A stretch of DNA of 36,626 nt from Candidatus Corynebacterium gallistercoris. GTDB taxonomy: Bacteria; Actinomycetota; Actinomycetes; Mycobacteriales; Mycobacteriaceae. The stretch is from assembly GCA_019114175.1 (NCBI GenBank), contig DXFZ01000031.1:1-36626 (forward strand), given 5' to 3'. Both the position numbers and the translations under genes were made by a program. Positions 15,341 to 24,663 of this stretch are shown in pieces. The notes under the pieces were generated by a model. It was not told where the DNA came from and did no database searches. It saw nothing but the letters and a program-made list of their open reading frames with translations. Each line of letters starts with the position of its first letter. The stretch's first letter is position 1.

Positions 15341-17179
15341 ATGTCCAAACGTGTTCTCACTTGTGTTGCCTGGCCGTATGCAAACGGCCCACGCCATATC
15401 GGCCACGTGGCCGGTTTCGGTGTGCCCTCCGATGTGTTTGCCCGCTACCAACGCATGGTCGGCAATGAGGTCCTCATGGTCTCCGGCACCGATGAACACG
15501 GCACCCCACTTCTGGTGCAGGCAGAGAAGGAAGGGGTAGGGGTCCAGGAGCTTGCGGACCGCTACAACCGCGTCATTGTGGAAGACCTCGTGGGCCTGGG
15601 CTTGTCCTATGACATATTCACCCGCACCACTACGCGGAACCACTATGCGGTTGTCCAGGATCTGTTCCGCGGCCTGTACGCCAACGGCTACATGGTCACC
15701 CAAACCACCCGCGGTGCCATCAGCCCTTCCACGGGCCGCACGCTGCCTGACCGCTACATTGAGGGCACCTGCCCTATCTGCGGTGCCACAGACGCCCGCG
15801 GTGACCAGTGCGATACCTGCGGTAACCAGCTGGACCCGGAGGACCTGATCAACCCGCGCTCCAAGGTCAACGGGGAGACCCCGGAGTTCGTGGACACGGA
15901 ACACTTTATGCTTGACCTGCCCGCCCTGGCAGAAGAGCTCCAGACCTGGTTGGAAGGCCGCACCGGGTGGCGCCCCAACGTACTGAAGTTCTCCCTCAAC
16001 CTGCTGGAGAACATCCGGCCCCGCGCCATGAGCCGTGATATTGACTGGGGTGTGCCCATCCCCGTGGATGGCTGGCAGGACAACAATGCCAAGAAGCTCT
16101 ACGTGTGGTTCGATGCCGTGGTGGGCTACCTGTCCTCCTCCATCGAATGGGCCTGGCGCACCGGGGATCCCGATGCCTGGCGCAAGTGGTGGAATGACCC
16201 GGAGGCACTGTCCTACTACTTCATGGGCAAGGACAACATCACGTTCCACTCCCAGATCTGGCCCGCCGAGCTGCTGGGCTACTCCGGCAAGGGCTCCCGC
16301 GGCGGGGAGGTCGGCGAGCTTGCCCAGCCCACCCTGAACCTGCCCACGGAAGTCGTCTCCTCCGAGTTCCTCACCATGTCCGGCTCCAAGTTCTCATCCT
16401 CCAAGGGCGTGGTCATCTACGTGCGGGACTTCCTCAAGGAGTTCGGCCCGGACCCGCTGCGCTACTTCATTGCTATGGCCGGCCCGGAGAACACGGACAC
16501 GGACTTCACCTGGGATGAGTTCGTGCGCCGCATCAACTCTGAGCTCGCCAATGAGTGGGGCAACCTGGTCAACCGCACCGTTTCCATGGCGAAGAAGAAC
16601 TTCGGCGAGATCCCGCAGCCTGCCGAGTTCCTGCCGGAGGATCAGGCGCTTCTGGATGAGGCCGCCCGTGCCTTCGAGGTGGTGGGGGAGAACCTCAACC
16701 GCTCCCGCTTCAAGGCGGGCATCACTGAGGCCATGCGCATCGCCGGCAAGGCGAACCAGTACATTGCCGCCCAGGAGCCGTGGAAGCTCGCCAAGGATGA
16801 GGACCAGCGCGACCGCCTGGCCACGGTCTTGTTCACCGCCCTGCAGGTGGTGGCGGACGTCAACACCATGCTCACCCCCTACCTCCCTTTCTCTGCGCAG
16901 AAGGTCTACGAAACCCTCGGCGGGCACGGCGTCTGGGCCGCGCAGCCGCAGATCGTGGAGGTCACCGATGACTCCCCGCGTGAGCCAGTCGGCGCAGGCG
17001 TTCCGGAGGCCGGCCGGAGCTACCCCGTCATCATGGGTGACTACACCTCCCAGGCCGCAACCTGGGGCCGCACGGACCTCACTCCCGGCGTGGAGCTCGC
17101 CAAGCCGAAGCCACTGTTCCAGAAGCTGGATCCGGAGCTGGCTGAGACCGGCCCCTCCTGGGCTCCCGTCCAGAGCTAG
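15341..17179 (+). CDS. metG: Methionyl-tRNA synthetase
   Basis: Charges tRNA-Met with methionine, including the initiator. The 612-residue class I synthetase has [17 protein letters not shown] with the HIGH motif near residue 20, [15 protein letters not shown], and the zinc knuckle CPIC...CDTCG in the connective peptide. The KMSKS equivalent is KFSSSK at 350-355 within [17 protein letters not shown], and a helical anticodon-binding domain follows. There is no C-terminal EMAP/OB domain. It is called metS in mycobacteria, where it lies near tatD and rpfB as here. It is divergent from the Rrf2 gene. The start is supported by the TAGTCT box. Confidence 0.96.
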   Translation: MSKRVLTCVAWPYANGPRHIGHVAGFGVPSDVFARYQRMVGNEVLMVSGTDEHGTPLLVQAEKEGVGVQELADRYNRVIVEDLVGLGLSYDIFTRTTTRNHYAVVQDLFRGLYANGYMVTQTTRGAISPSTGRTLPDRYIEGTCPICGATDARGDQCDTCGNQLDPEDLINPRSKVNGETPEFVDTEHFMLDLPALAEELQTWLEGRTGWRPNVLKFSLNLLENIRPRAMSRDIDWGVPIPVDGWQDNNAKKLYVWFDAVVGYLSSSIEWAWRTGDPDAWRKWWNDPEALSYYFMGKDNITFHSQIWPAELLGYSGKGSRGGEVGELAQPTLNLPTEVVSSEFLTMSGSKFSSSKGVVIYVRDFLKEFGPDPLRYFIAMAGPENTDTDFTWDEFVRRINSELANEWGNLVNRTVSMAKKNFGEIPQPAEFLPEDQALLDEAARAFEVVGENLNRSRFKAGITEAMRIAGKANQYIAAQEPWKLAKDEDQRDRLATVLFTALQVVADVNTMLTPYLPFSAQKVYETLGGHGVWAAQPQIVEVTDDSPREPVGAGVPEAGRSYPVIMGDYTSQAATWGRTDLTPGVELAKPKPLFQKLDPELAETGPSWAPVQS

Positions 17180-17202
17180 CCTCCGCGCCTAGGTCACACA
17201 AG

Positions 17203-18513
17203 GTGCGCGCACACTCGCAGGTTCCTCAGCAGGCGTCGAAGGTCGGGCTGGTCTCGCTCGTTGCGGTCGCGGCGGTATTGCTGACGAGCTCGAATCTTCG
17301 CAGCTCGGTCAGTTCTTTTCCTCCAATTGCGGGCGACGTCACCTCCGGGCTCAATGCCTCCACCATGTTCATCGGTCTGGTGGGGATGGCTCCCACCGCC
17401 ATGTTCGCCCTGGCTGCGGCGATGTCCGGTCCGCTGGCGCGGATGCTGAGCTTCCGCGCCGTCACCACCACGGCCATGGTCTTGGCCGCGGCGGGCTTCG
17501 GCGCCCGCGCCGTGGCGCCCAATGAGCCGATCTTTTTAGCCGGCACCATGGTTGGGCTCGTGGGCGTGGGCATCACGAACACCCTGCTGCCCGCCGTGGT
17601 GAAGAATTACTTCCCGTTCCGCCTGACGGTCATGTCCATGGCCTATCTGGTTGCCGGCCAGTTCAGCATGGCCACCGCATCCGTGGTGGCGGTTCCGCTG
17701 GCGAACTGGGCGGGGTGGCGCGTGGCCATCGGTGTGTGGGCGATCCCGCCGGTTCTCGCGGTCATCTGCTGGGGAGTGCTGGTGTACCTCGTCACCCCGG
17801 GTGCTCCCGCGGAGCGCGGCAAGCATATGCTGCACCGCTCTAGGCCGAAAGCGCTCTACAGGGCAGTGCGCTCCACACGCGGCGGCAACCGACCTCCTGA
17901 GCAGGGGAGCGGGGGAGGCGGGGGTGGCGTCGCAGCAAAAAATATCTGGCGCCACCCCGTTGCGTGGGGAATTGTGGCGATGTTTGCCATGACCTCATCC
18001 ATTTCCTACTGCTTCATCACGTGGGCGCCGAAGATCATCGTGGAATCGGGTGGATCGCCGGAGTTCGGTGGGGTGATCGGCGGAGTGTTCGCGACGGTGG
18101 GCATCGTCTCCGCGATCGTCGTGCCGTGGGCCGTTGGCAGGTTTGCCAAGGGCGCGGCGGCGGTGACCGTGTGCTCCTGCGCCTGCATGTACGTGGCGCT
18201 GGCGATGGTGCTGTATGACCCGATGTTTCACCCCGTGGGCTGGATCTCCCTGGTCTCTCTGGGGTGTTCCACATTCCCCCTGGGCATGTTGCTGGTGGCC
18301 ACGCGGACGAGGGAGGCGAAGGCGGCGGCACGGTTGTCCTCCGGGGCGCAGACGGTCGGCTACACCGTGGCGTGCTTGGGGCCGTTCGGTTTCGGAGCGT
18401 TATTCGATGCGACGGGGAGCTGGGATACCGGGCTGACCGTGCTGCTGGGCGTCAATACCGCGCTGCTGGTGGCGGGGCTGATCGCCAGTAGGAATGTGTA
18501 TGTGGATGACTAG
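17203..18513 (+). CDS. MFS transporter, CynX/NimT (cyanate permease-like) group
   Basis: A 436-residue major facilitator protein with about 12 hydrophobic helices. It has the typical CynX/NimT start (LTSSNLRSSVSSFPPIAGDV) and an A-like loop after TM2 (GPLARMLSF). The substrate is not evident; relatives move cyanate, nitroimidazole-related or other small anions. The central cytoplasmic loop between TM6 and TM7 contains residues 236-246 (GSGGGGGGVAA) encoded by a copy of the dispersed GGTGGCGTCGC element, a place where extra residues are tolerated. The GTG start at 17203 has no good ribosome-binding site; TAGGTC lies at -13 to -8, one base from a leaderless box. It is 23 bases after metG, but likely has its own start. 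Confidence 0.87.
   Translation: MRAHSQVPQQASKVGLVSLVAVAAVLLTSSNLRSSVSSFPPIAGDVTSGLNASTMFIGLVGMAPTAMFALAAAMSGPLARMLSFRAVTTTAMVLAAAGFGARAVAPNEPIFLAGTMVGLVGVGITNTLLPAVVKNYFPFRLTVMSMAYLVAGQFSMATASVVAVPLANWAGWRVAIGVWAIPPVLAVICWGVLVYLVTPGAPAERGKHMLHRSRPKALYRAVRSTRGGNRPPEQGSGGGGGGVAAKNIWRHPVAWGIVAMFAMTSSISYCFITWAPKIIVESGGSPEFGGVIGGVFATVGIVSAIVVPWAVGRFAKGAAAVTVCSCACMYVALAMVLYDPMFHPVGWISLVSLGCSTFPLGMLLVATRTREAKAAARLSSGAQTVGYTVACLGPFGFGALFDATGSWDTGLTVLLGVNTALLVAGLIASRNVYVDD
17903..17945 (+). repeat. Dispersed G-rich/A-tract element, copy C
   Basis: A G-rich run, the exact core GGTGGCGTCGC (17923-17933), AGC, then AAAAAATAT. It lies inside the MFS gene on the coding strand and is read as GGGGGGVAAKN. 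It keeps the frame open and sits in the central loop. Confidence 0.65.
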
Positions 18514-18530
18514 GTGATCTGACGGCCGGG

Positions 18531-18536
18531 TAGGTT
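18531..18536 (+). promoter_or_regulatory. -10 box of tatD, leaderless type
   Basis: TAGGTT ends 7 bases before the ATG at 18543, with no ribosome-binding site between. Confidence 0.5.
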
Positions 18537-18542
18537 AGGGGC

Positions 18543-19427
18543 ATGTCTAAGAGCTCCAAAAAGAAGCGTCCTACGCCGGTCGCTCCGGAACCGATCGGCC
18601 CACTGTTTGATTCCCACACGCACCTGTACTCCACGGTGCGGAAGAACGTGAATAGGGAGAATGAGGCCGGCGGCGGGGCCGAGGCTTACGGGGCCGGGAT
18701 TGCTGAATTCATGGATAGGGCAGAACGAAGTGGTGTGACTCGGGTCTGCACCGTGGGTGACGGGCTGGAGGAGACACGCCGGGCCCTGGAGGCGGCGCAC
18801 ATTGATCCGCGCGTGTGGGCTGCCGTGGCGGTGCATCCCACGAAGGCGGATACGGTAGACGCGCAGGCGCGGGAGGAGTTGCGTGACATGGCGCAGGATC
18901 CGCGCTGCGTGGCCATTGGGGAAACGGGGTTGGACAAGTACTGGATCGAACGCGATGACACCACCCCAAGCCTTGAGGTGCAAGAGGAGGCTTTCCGCTG
19001 GCACATTGACCTGGCCGTGGAGACGGGCAAGGCACTGATGATCCATAACCGGGAGGCTGACGATGATCTCTTGCGGGTCCTGGCCGATGCGCCGCAGCCG
19101 GAGAATGTGATCCTGCACTGCTTTTCTTCCCCGCTGGGTGTGGCGCGGGAGGCTCTGGATCGGGGCTACACCCTTTCCTTCGCGGGCAATGTCACCTTCA
19201 AGCGAAATGAGGAGCTTCGGCAGGCAGCAGCGTTGGCGCCGGCGAACCAGATTCTGGTGGAAACGGATGCTCCTTATATGACTGCCGAGCCCTTTCGTGG
19301 AGCGCGCAACGAACCTGCCTTTGTGGGGTACACCGCCAGGGCAGTGGCTGAGGCTCGGGGGATTTCCCCTGAGGAGATAGCGGAGATCACCACGGCGAAC
19401 GCCTGCCGGGTGTTTGGCCTTGCTTAA
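18543..19427 (+). CDS. tatD: TatD-family metal-dependent hydrolase/DNase
   Basis: A 294-residue TIM-barrel protein of the amidohydrolase superfamily; characterised TatD enzymes are 3'-5' nucleases acting on DNA and RNA. Metal ligands and signatures are all visible: FDSHTHLY near residue 24, AVHPTKAD, AIGETGLDKYW, MIHNREADDDLL, ILHCFSS and LVETDAPYMTAEPFRG. A short basic N-terminal tail (SKSSKKKRPT) precedes the barrel. In M. tuberculosis tatD is directly followed by rpfB; here a 2.1-kb lower-G+C segment separates them. Confidence 0.94.
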   Translation: MSKSSKKKRPTPVAPEPIGPLFDSHTHLYSTVRKNVNRENEAGGGAEAYGAGIAEFMDRAERSGVTRVCTVGDGLEETRRALEAAHIDPRVWAAVAVHPTKADTVDAQAREELRDMAQDPRCVAIGETGLDKYWIERDDTTPSLEVQEEAFRWHIDLAVETGKALMIHNREADDDLLRVLADAPQPENVILHCFSSPLGVAREALDRGYTLSFAGNVTFKRNEELRQAAALAPANQILVETDAPYMTAEPFRGARNEPAFVGYTARAVAEARGISPEEIAEITTANACRVFGLA

Positions 19428-19600
19428 ATAGGCAGTTGCCCTGTTTTCACCGCCTTATTGTTCGCTTACGGGCCGAACAGCTAGCAAGTTAGGCTAGCAT
19501 GGTGTGTTAATTGGGCATGGCTTTGGTTCTTCCCCGGGGTGGTTGTGCCGGAACAAATTCCGGATGCTTCAAGTAGCTCGTTGACGGCGAAGAACGTTTT
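19428..19600. other. Intergenic gap with short hairpins between tatD and the inserted segment
   Basis: There are three small inverted repeats: TGTTCG/CGAACA just after tatD, GCTAGC-aagttag-GCTAGC, and CCGGAA-caaa-TTCCGG at 19548-19563. The last could terminate transcription from either side but lacks a T-run. No gene is seen. Base composition falls here relative to tatD. Confidence 0.4.
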
Positions 19601-19969
19601 CTACTTTTCTTCCTTCCCAAGCCACTCCTGCTGACCTGGTACCAAAACTAGAAAGACGAACATGCAAAAGGGGAATATTAGAAGCGACGCTGATAAATCT
19701 GAAACGACAACACCGATAGAGTACAATACTGTGAATCCTGTCATCGCTATGAAAATGACCTTCTTTGCCGGTTACTTGCCCCTGATATAACTTGCAACGT
19801 ACCAACAAACGCCGGCGCACATTACCAATGACAAGATGTAGACAACCGTCTCAAACAGGTTTCTCCTGTCAATTGATCTGATTAAACCAGACGCTAGTAC
19901 CCCCGAGGTGCACAGTGCGTAAAATATTGATGCTGCCAGTACGAACCACGATTGCCTGGTCAATTGCAA
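19601..19969 (-). pseudogene. Small four-helix membrane protein gene split by an in-frame TAA
   Basis: One minus-strand frame is open for 123 codons except for a single TAA at 19772-19774. Before it are 65 residues starting at a TTG (MQLTRQSWFVLAASIFYAL) with two hydrophobic helices. After it the same frame continues (PAKKVIFIAMTGFTVLYS) with two more helices, ending LGKEEK. Both halves look alike in composition and join into an ordinary four-helix membrane protein of about 120 residues, so I read it as one gene broken by a nonsense mutation. A second product could start at the ATG at 19744, or the first half alone may be made. It overlaps the end of the secreted-protein gene by 10 bases, so the two were translationally coupled. 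The family is not recognised. Low G+C suggests acquisition. Confidence 0.6.
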
Positions 19970-20829
19970 CCATCTGTATACTCAGCTGGTTCGATGCCAA
20001 TTGCACCATTCAACCCTATGTATCTGACTTTCAATTGTATGCACTTGTTTCCAGCGACAGCTCTAGTCGCAGTCTCAGTGACATGTAGGGAGTTCTTCGT
20101 CCACCATCCGGCAATTGCGGCACCAAACGGTTGCGGTACAGCCCACCAAAACGGCCCAACTGCTGCTGCTGAGGCTCCAGCGGCGGCAAACTTCTTTGTC
20201 TCTTCTTTGCTGAAGTAAACATGTTCGGAGATCCGGCCCCAAGTCCACCGTGGGTCCACCGTGAGTGGGTAGTATCCTGCCCCAGTTCGCTCTACGTGCT
20301 GGGTGAGAGTTTTGCCATCGGTCGTGAACCACGTTGTTACATCATTGCCATATGCATCCTTTGCCCAAGGGGCGGAAATGCGGATGACAGGACGATCATT
20401 TTCGACGATAAAGAAGAATCCGTCGATCTGTTCAATTCGAGATTCTTCGGTGAGGTTGAAATCGAAGGTGCGGGTATGTTCGGAGTCAGGCGAGCTGATT
20501 GTAAAAGTGGTCTGTTGTCCGTCTGCAACCTCTTCGGTTACGGCTCTGTCGGTGTTCGCTGGTCCTCTTGAGGTAGCGGGATTGTCACCCACCACGGTGG
20601 TATTCGGCGATAGCGAAGTCGGGATTTGCGCTGGTTCGCTTCTGATTAACTCTGCTGGTGCGGTAATTACGGCTCCAGCCGTGGCAACCCGCTCGGAGGA
20701 GGCTGATGCTGAGTCGATGGTGGCTATTGATATCGCCACAATCATTGATGCAGACAAGATTTTTGTTAACGTTCGGCTCATTGTGGTGGCCCCAATGTCG
20801 GCGGGAGTTAAGTGGTAATCGGTGCTCAT
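19960..20829 (-). CDS. Secreted protein of unknown function with hydrophobic C-terminal domain
   Basis: A 289-residue exported protein. A signal peptide is clear from residue 17 (MSRTLTKILSASMIVAISIA, ending ASAS). A Thr/Ser/Pro-rich linker follows, then a beta-rich domain (FFFIVENDRPVIRISAPWAK...) ending in YYPLTVDPRWTWG, a phrase I associate with exported actinobacterial proteins. The last about 85 residues have a charged lead (FSKEETKKF), a Gly/Ala/Trp hydrophobic stretch (AAGASAAAVGPFWWAVPQPF) and a tail with the only two cysteines visible (NKCIQL, TDGCN), which could form a disulphide. TACTCT 7 bases before the ATG at 20829 supports a leaderless start there; the ATG at 20781 would give a tighter signal peptide. 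Its coupled neighbour encodes a small membrane protein. Confidence 0.72.
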   Translation of the reverse strand: MSTDYHLTPADIGATTMSRTLTKILSASMIVAISIATIDSASASSERVATAGAVITAPAELIRSEPAQIPTSLSPNTTVVGDNPATSRGPANTDRAVTEEVADGQQTTFTISSPDSEHTRTFDFNLTEESRIEQIDGFFFIVENDRPVIRISAPWAKDAYGNDVTTWFTTDGKTLTQHVERTGAGYYPLTVDPRWTWGRISEHVYFSKEETKKFAAAGASAAAVGPFWWAVPQPFGAAIAGWWTKNSLHVTETATRAVAGNKCIQLKVRYIGLNGAIGIEPAEYTDGCN

Positions 20830-20835
20830 GTAAGG

Positions 20836-20841
20836 AGAGTA
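20836..20841 (-). promoter_or_regulatory. -10 box of the secreted-protein gene, leaderless type
   Basis: TACTCT on the minus strand ends 7 bases before the ATG at 20829. There is no Shine-Dalgarno sequence. Confidence 0.4.
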
Positions 20842-22709
<1,868 letters not shown>

Positions 22710-22730
22710 AGGAAACCAGCGCGTGTGGGC

Positions 22731-22736
22731 TATCCT
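22731..22736 (+). promoter_or_regulatory. -10 box of rsmA inside the rpfB operon, leaderless type
   Basis: TATCCT ends 8 bases before the ATG at 22744, with no ribosome-binding site between. It would allow rsmA-ispE to be expressed separately from rpfB. Confidence 0.5.
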
Positions 22737-22743
22737 CTAAGGG

Positions 22744-23685
22744 ATGTCTGCGCAGGAAAACCACACCCCCAATGCACCCCGGCTCCTTGGGCCGCCGGAG
22801 ATCCGCGAGCTCGCGGACCGGCTGGGCATTAGCCCCACCAAGAAGCTGGGGCAAAACTTTGTGCATGACCCGAACACGGTGCGCAAGATCGTGGCGGAAG
22901 CCCAAGTGGGGGCGCATGACCACGTCATCGAGGTTGGCCCGGGACTGGGCTCATTGACGCTGGCTCTGCTGGACCACGTGGAGACCGTCACCGCCGTGGA
23001 GCTGGATGCCAAGCTGGCCGCCACCTTGGAACGGACCGTGGCAGACCGGGCGGGGGAGTTCGCGCCGCGGTTGGCCGTGCGCCATCAGGACGCGCTCACC
23101 GTCACCCGTGAACAATTCGCGGCTGAAGGGCTGCCGATGCCCACCGCACTGGTGGCGAACCTGCCCTACAATGTCTCCGTGCCGGTGCTCATGCACCTGC
23201 TGGCCCAATTCCCCAGCATTAAGACGGTGCTGGTGATGGTGCAGCTAGAGGTCGCGGACAGGCTGGCCGCTGCTCCCGGCACCAAAATCTACGGGGTGCC
23301 CAGCGTCAAGGCTGCCTACTATGGCACGGTCCGCAGGGCTGCCACCATTGGAAAGAACGTCTTCTGGCCCGCGCCGAAGATCGATTCCGGCCTGGTGCGC
23401 ATCGACCGCTTTGACCCGCACAACAGCCCCTGGGCTCCTGCCGCTGAGGCCGCGGGCGTGGACCTTGAAAGCCTGCGCACACGCACCTTTGCCCTGGCCG
23501 ATGCCGCTTTCTTGCAGCGCCGCAAGACCCTGCGCGCCGCCCTCTCAAGTTTCTTTGGCGGCGGCGCCGCGGCCGAGGAAGTCCTCACTGCCGCCGGAAT
23601 CAGCCCGCAAGAGCGCGGGGAAAAGCTCGGCGTGGAGCAGTTCGTGAACCTCGCCGCCACGTCACTAGGGAAGGAGGACAACTAA
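22744..23685 (+). CDS. rsmA: 16S rRNA (adenine(1518)-N6/adenine(1519)-N6)-dimethyltransferase
   Basis: KsgA, which dimethylates two adjacent adenines in helix 45 late in 30S assembly. It has 313 residues. Motifs in order: [18 protein letters not shown], the SAM-binding [17 protein letters not shown], the acidic motif [13 protein letters not shown], and the catalytic loop [17 protein letters not shown]. The C-terminal helical domain has [20 protein letters not shown] and ends GVEQFVNLA. The stop overlaps the ispE start in TAATG, so the two are translationally coupled. Confidence 0.96.
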   Translation: MSAQENHTPNAPRLLGPPEIRELADRLGISPTKKLGQNFVHDPNTVRKIVAEAQVGAHDHVIEVGPGLGSLTLALLDHVETVTAVELDAKLAATLERTVADRAGEFAPRLAVRHQDALTVTREQFAAEGLPMPTALVANLPYNVSVPVLMHLLAQFPSIKTVLVMVQLEVADRLAAAPGTKIYGVPSVKAAYYGTVRRAATIGKNVFWPAPKIDSGLVRIDRFDPHNSPWAPAAEAAGVDLESLRTRTFALADAAFLQRRKTLRAALSSFFGGGAAAEEVLTAAGISPQERGEKLGVEQFVNLAATSLGKEDN

Positions 23686-24647
23686 TGACAGAGGCCACAG
23701 AAGCCACCACCTACGGCAAGATCAACCTCCACCTGCAGGTCGGCCCCTTGCGGGAGGATGGCTACCATGACCTCGTCACAGTCTTCCACTCCGTGGACCT
23801 GCCAGAAACGGTGACGCTGCACCCGGCCAGCACGGACCACCTCACCGTCAAAGGGTTCGATGCCCACCGCGTTCCTACGGATAGCCGCAATCTCGTGTGG
23901 GCTGCGGTGAACGCCATCCGTGCCCACGCGGAGCAGGTCATCCCAGAAGCTGCCGACCACATCCGGCAGTCACTGCACCTCACCATCCGCAAGGGCGTGC
24001 CCGTTGCCGGCGGCATGGCCGGTGGCTCCGCCGATGCCGCCGCGGCGTTGCGCGTCGCCACCAACTTCTACTTCCGGGACCACCCACAGGACCGCCCCGG
24101 CCAGGCAGAGCTTATGCGCATCGCCGCCACCATCGGCGCGGACGTTCCATTTTGTCTCATGGGCGGCACCGCGCTCGGCACCGGCAAGGGGGAACACCTC
24201 ACCCCGGTGCTCACGGATGCCAGCTACCACTGGGCCATCGCGACGAACAAGAAGGGGCTCTCCACGCCGAAGGTCTTCGGGCAGCTAGACGCGCTGCGCG
24301 CCCAGGCCGCAGCGGACTCCCGACCGCTCACCACCGCAGGTAAACCGGATGAACTCCTCACCGCCCTGCGCTCCGCAGACCCACACCAGCTGGCCCCTCA
24401 CCTGGCCAATGACCTGCAGCCAGCAGCCATCAGCCTGCTCCCCGAGCTGCGGGAGACACTGGCCGCGGGCAAGGAGGCCGGGGCCCTGGCGTGCATCGTA
24501 TCCGGCTCTGGGCCGACCATCGCGATGCTCTGTGACACACATGCTCACGCAGTGGACGTCGCCACGGCAGTGTCCGTAGCCGGCAAGGCGTCCAGCACCA
24601 TGGTGACAACATCCGTGGCGGGACGCCGCGGTGGTGGCGTCGCCTAA
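23685..24647 (+). CDS. ispE: 4-diphosphocytidyl-2-C-methyl-D-erythritol kinase
   Basis: GHMP kinase of the MEP isoprenoid pathway, phosphorylating the 2-OH of CDP-ME. The 320-residue protein shows YGKINLHLQVGPLREDGYH near the N-terminus, the glycine-rich ATP loop PVAGGMAGGSADAAAALR, ADVPFCLMGGTALGTGKGE, and the C-terminal motif 3 region ACIVSGSGPTIAMLC. The last residues, RRGGGVA, and the TAA stop are encoded by a copy of the dispersed GGTGGCGTCGC element, so the native C-terminus has probably been replaced or extended. The ATG overlaps the rsmA stop by one base. The next gene's start lies in or just after the same element. Confidence 0.95.
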   Translation: MTEATEATTYGKINLHLQVGPLREDGYHDLVTVFHSVDLPETVTLHPASTDHLTVKGFDAHRVPTDSRNLVWAAVNAIRAHAEQVIPEAADHIRQSLHLTIRKGVPVAGGMAGGSADAAAALRVATNFYFRDHPQDRPGQAELMRIAATIGADVPFCLMGGTALGTGKGEHLTPVLTDASYHWAIATNKKGLSTPKVFGQLDALRAQAAADSRPLTTAGKPDELLTALRSADPHQLAPHLANDLQPAAISLLPELRETLAAGKEAGALACIVSGSGPTIAMLCDTHAHAVDVATAVSVAGKASSTMVTTSVAGRRGGGVA

Positions 24648-24657
24648 AAAGAGAAAG
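24628..24657 (+). repeat. Dispersed G-rich/A-tract element, copy D
   Basis: A short G-rich run, the exact core GGTGGCGTCGC (24633-24643), CT, then AAAAAGAGAAAG. It supplies the ispE C-terminus and its TAA stop (24645-24647). The A-rich end falls in front of the ABC-F start codon and might serve as its purine-rich ribosome-binding region. Confidence 0.65.
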
Positions 24658-24663
24658 AAGCAA

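Noticed and set aside
19569..19820. 83-codon minus-strand frame with many Arg and Cys
   Set aside because: It overlaps the better membrane-protein frame, which has regular hydrophobic helices on both sides of a single stop.
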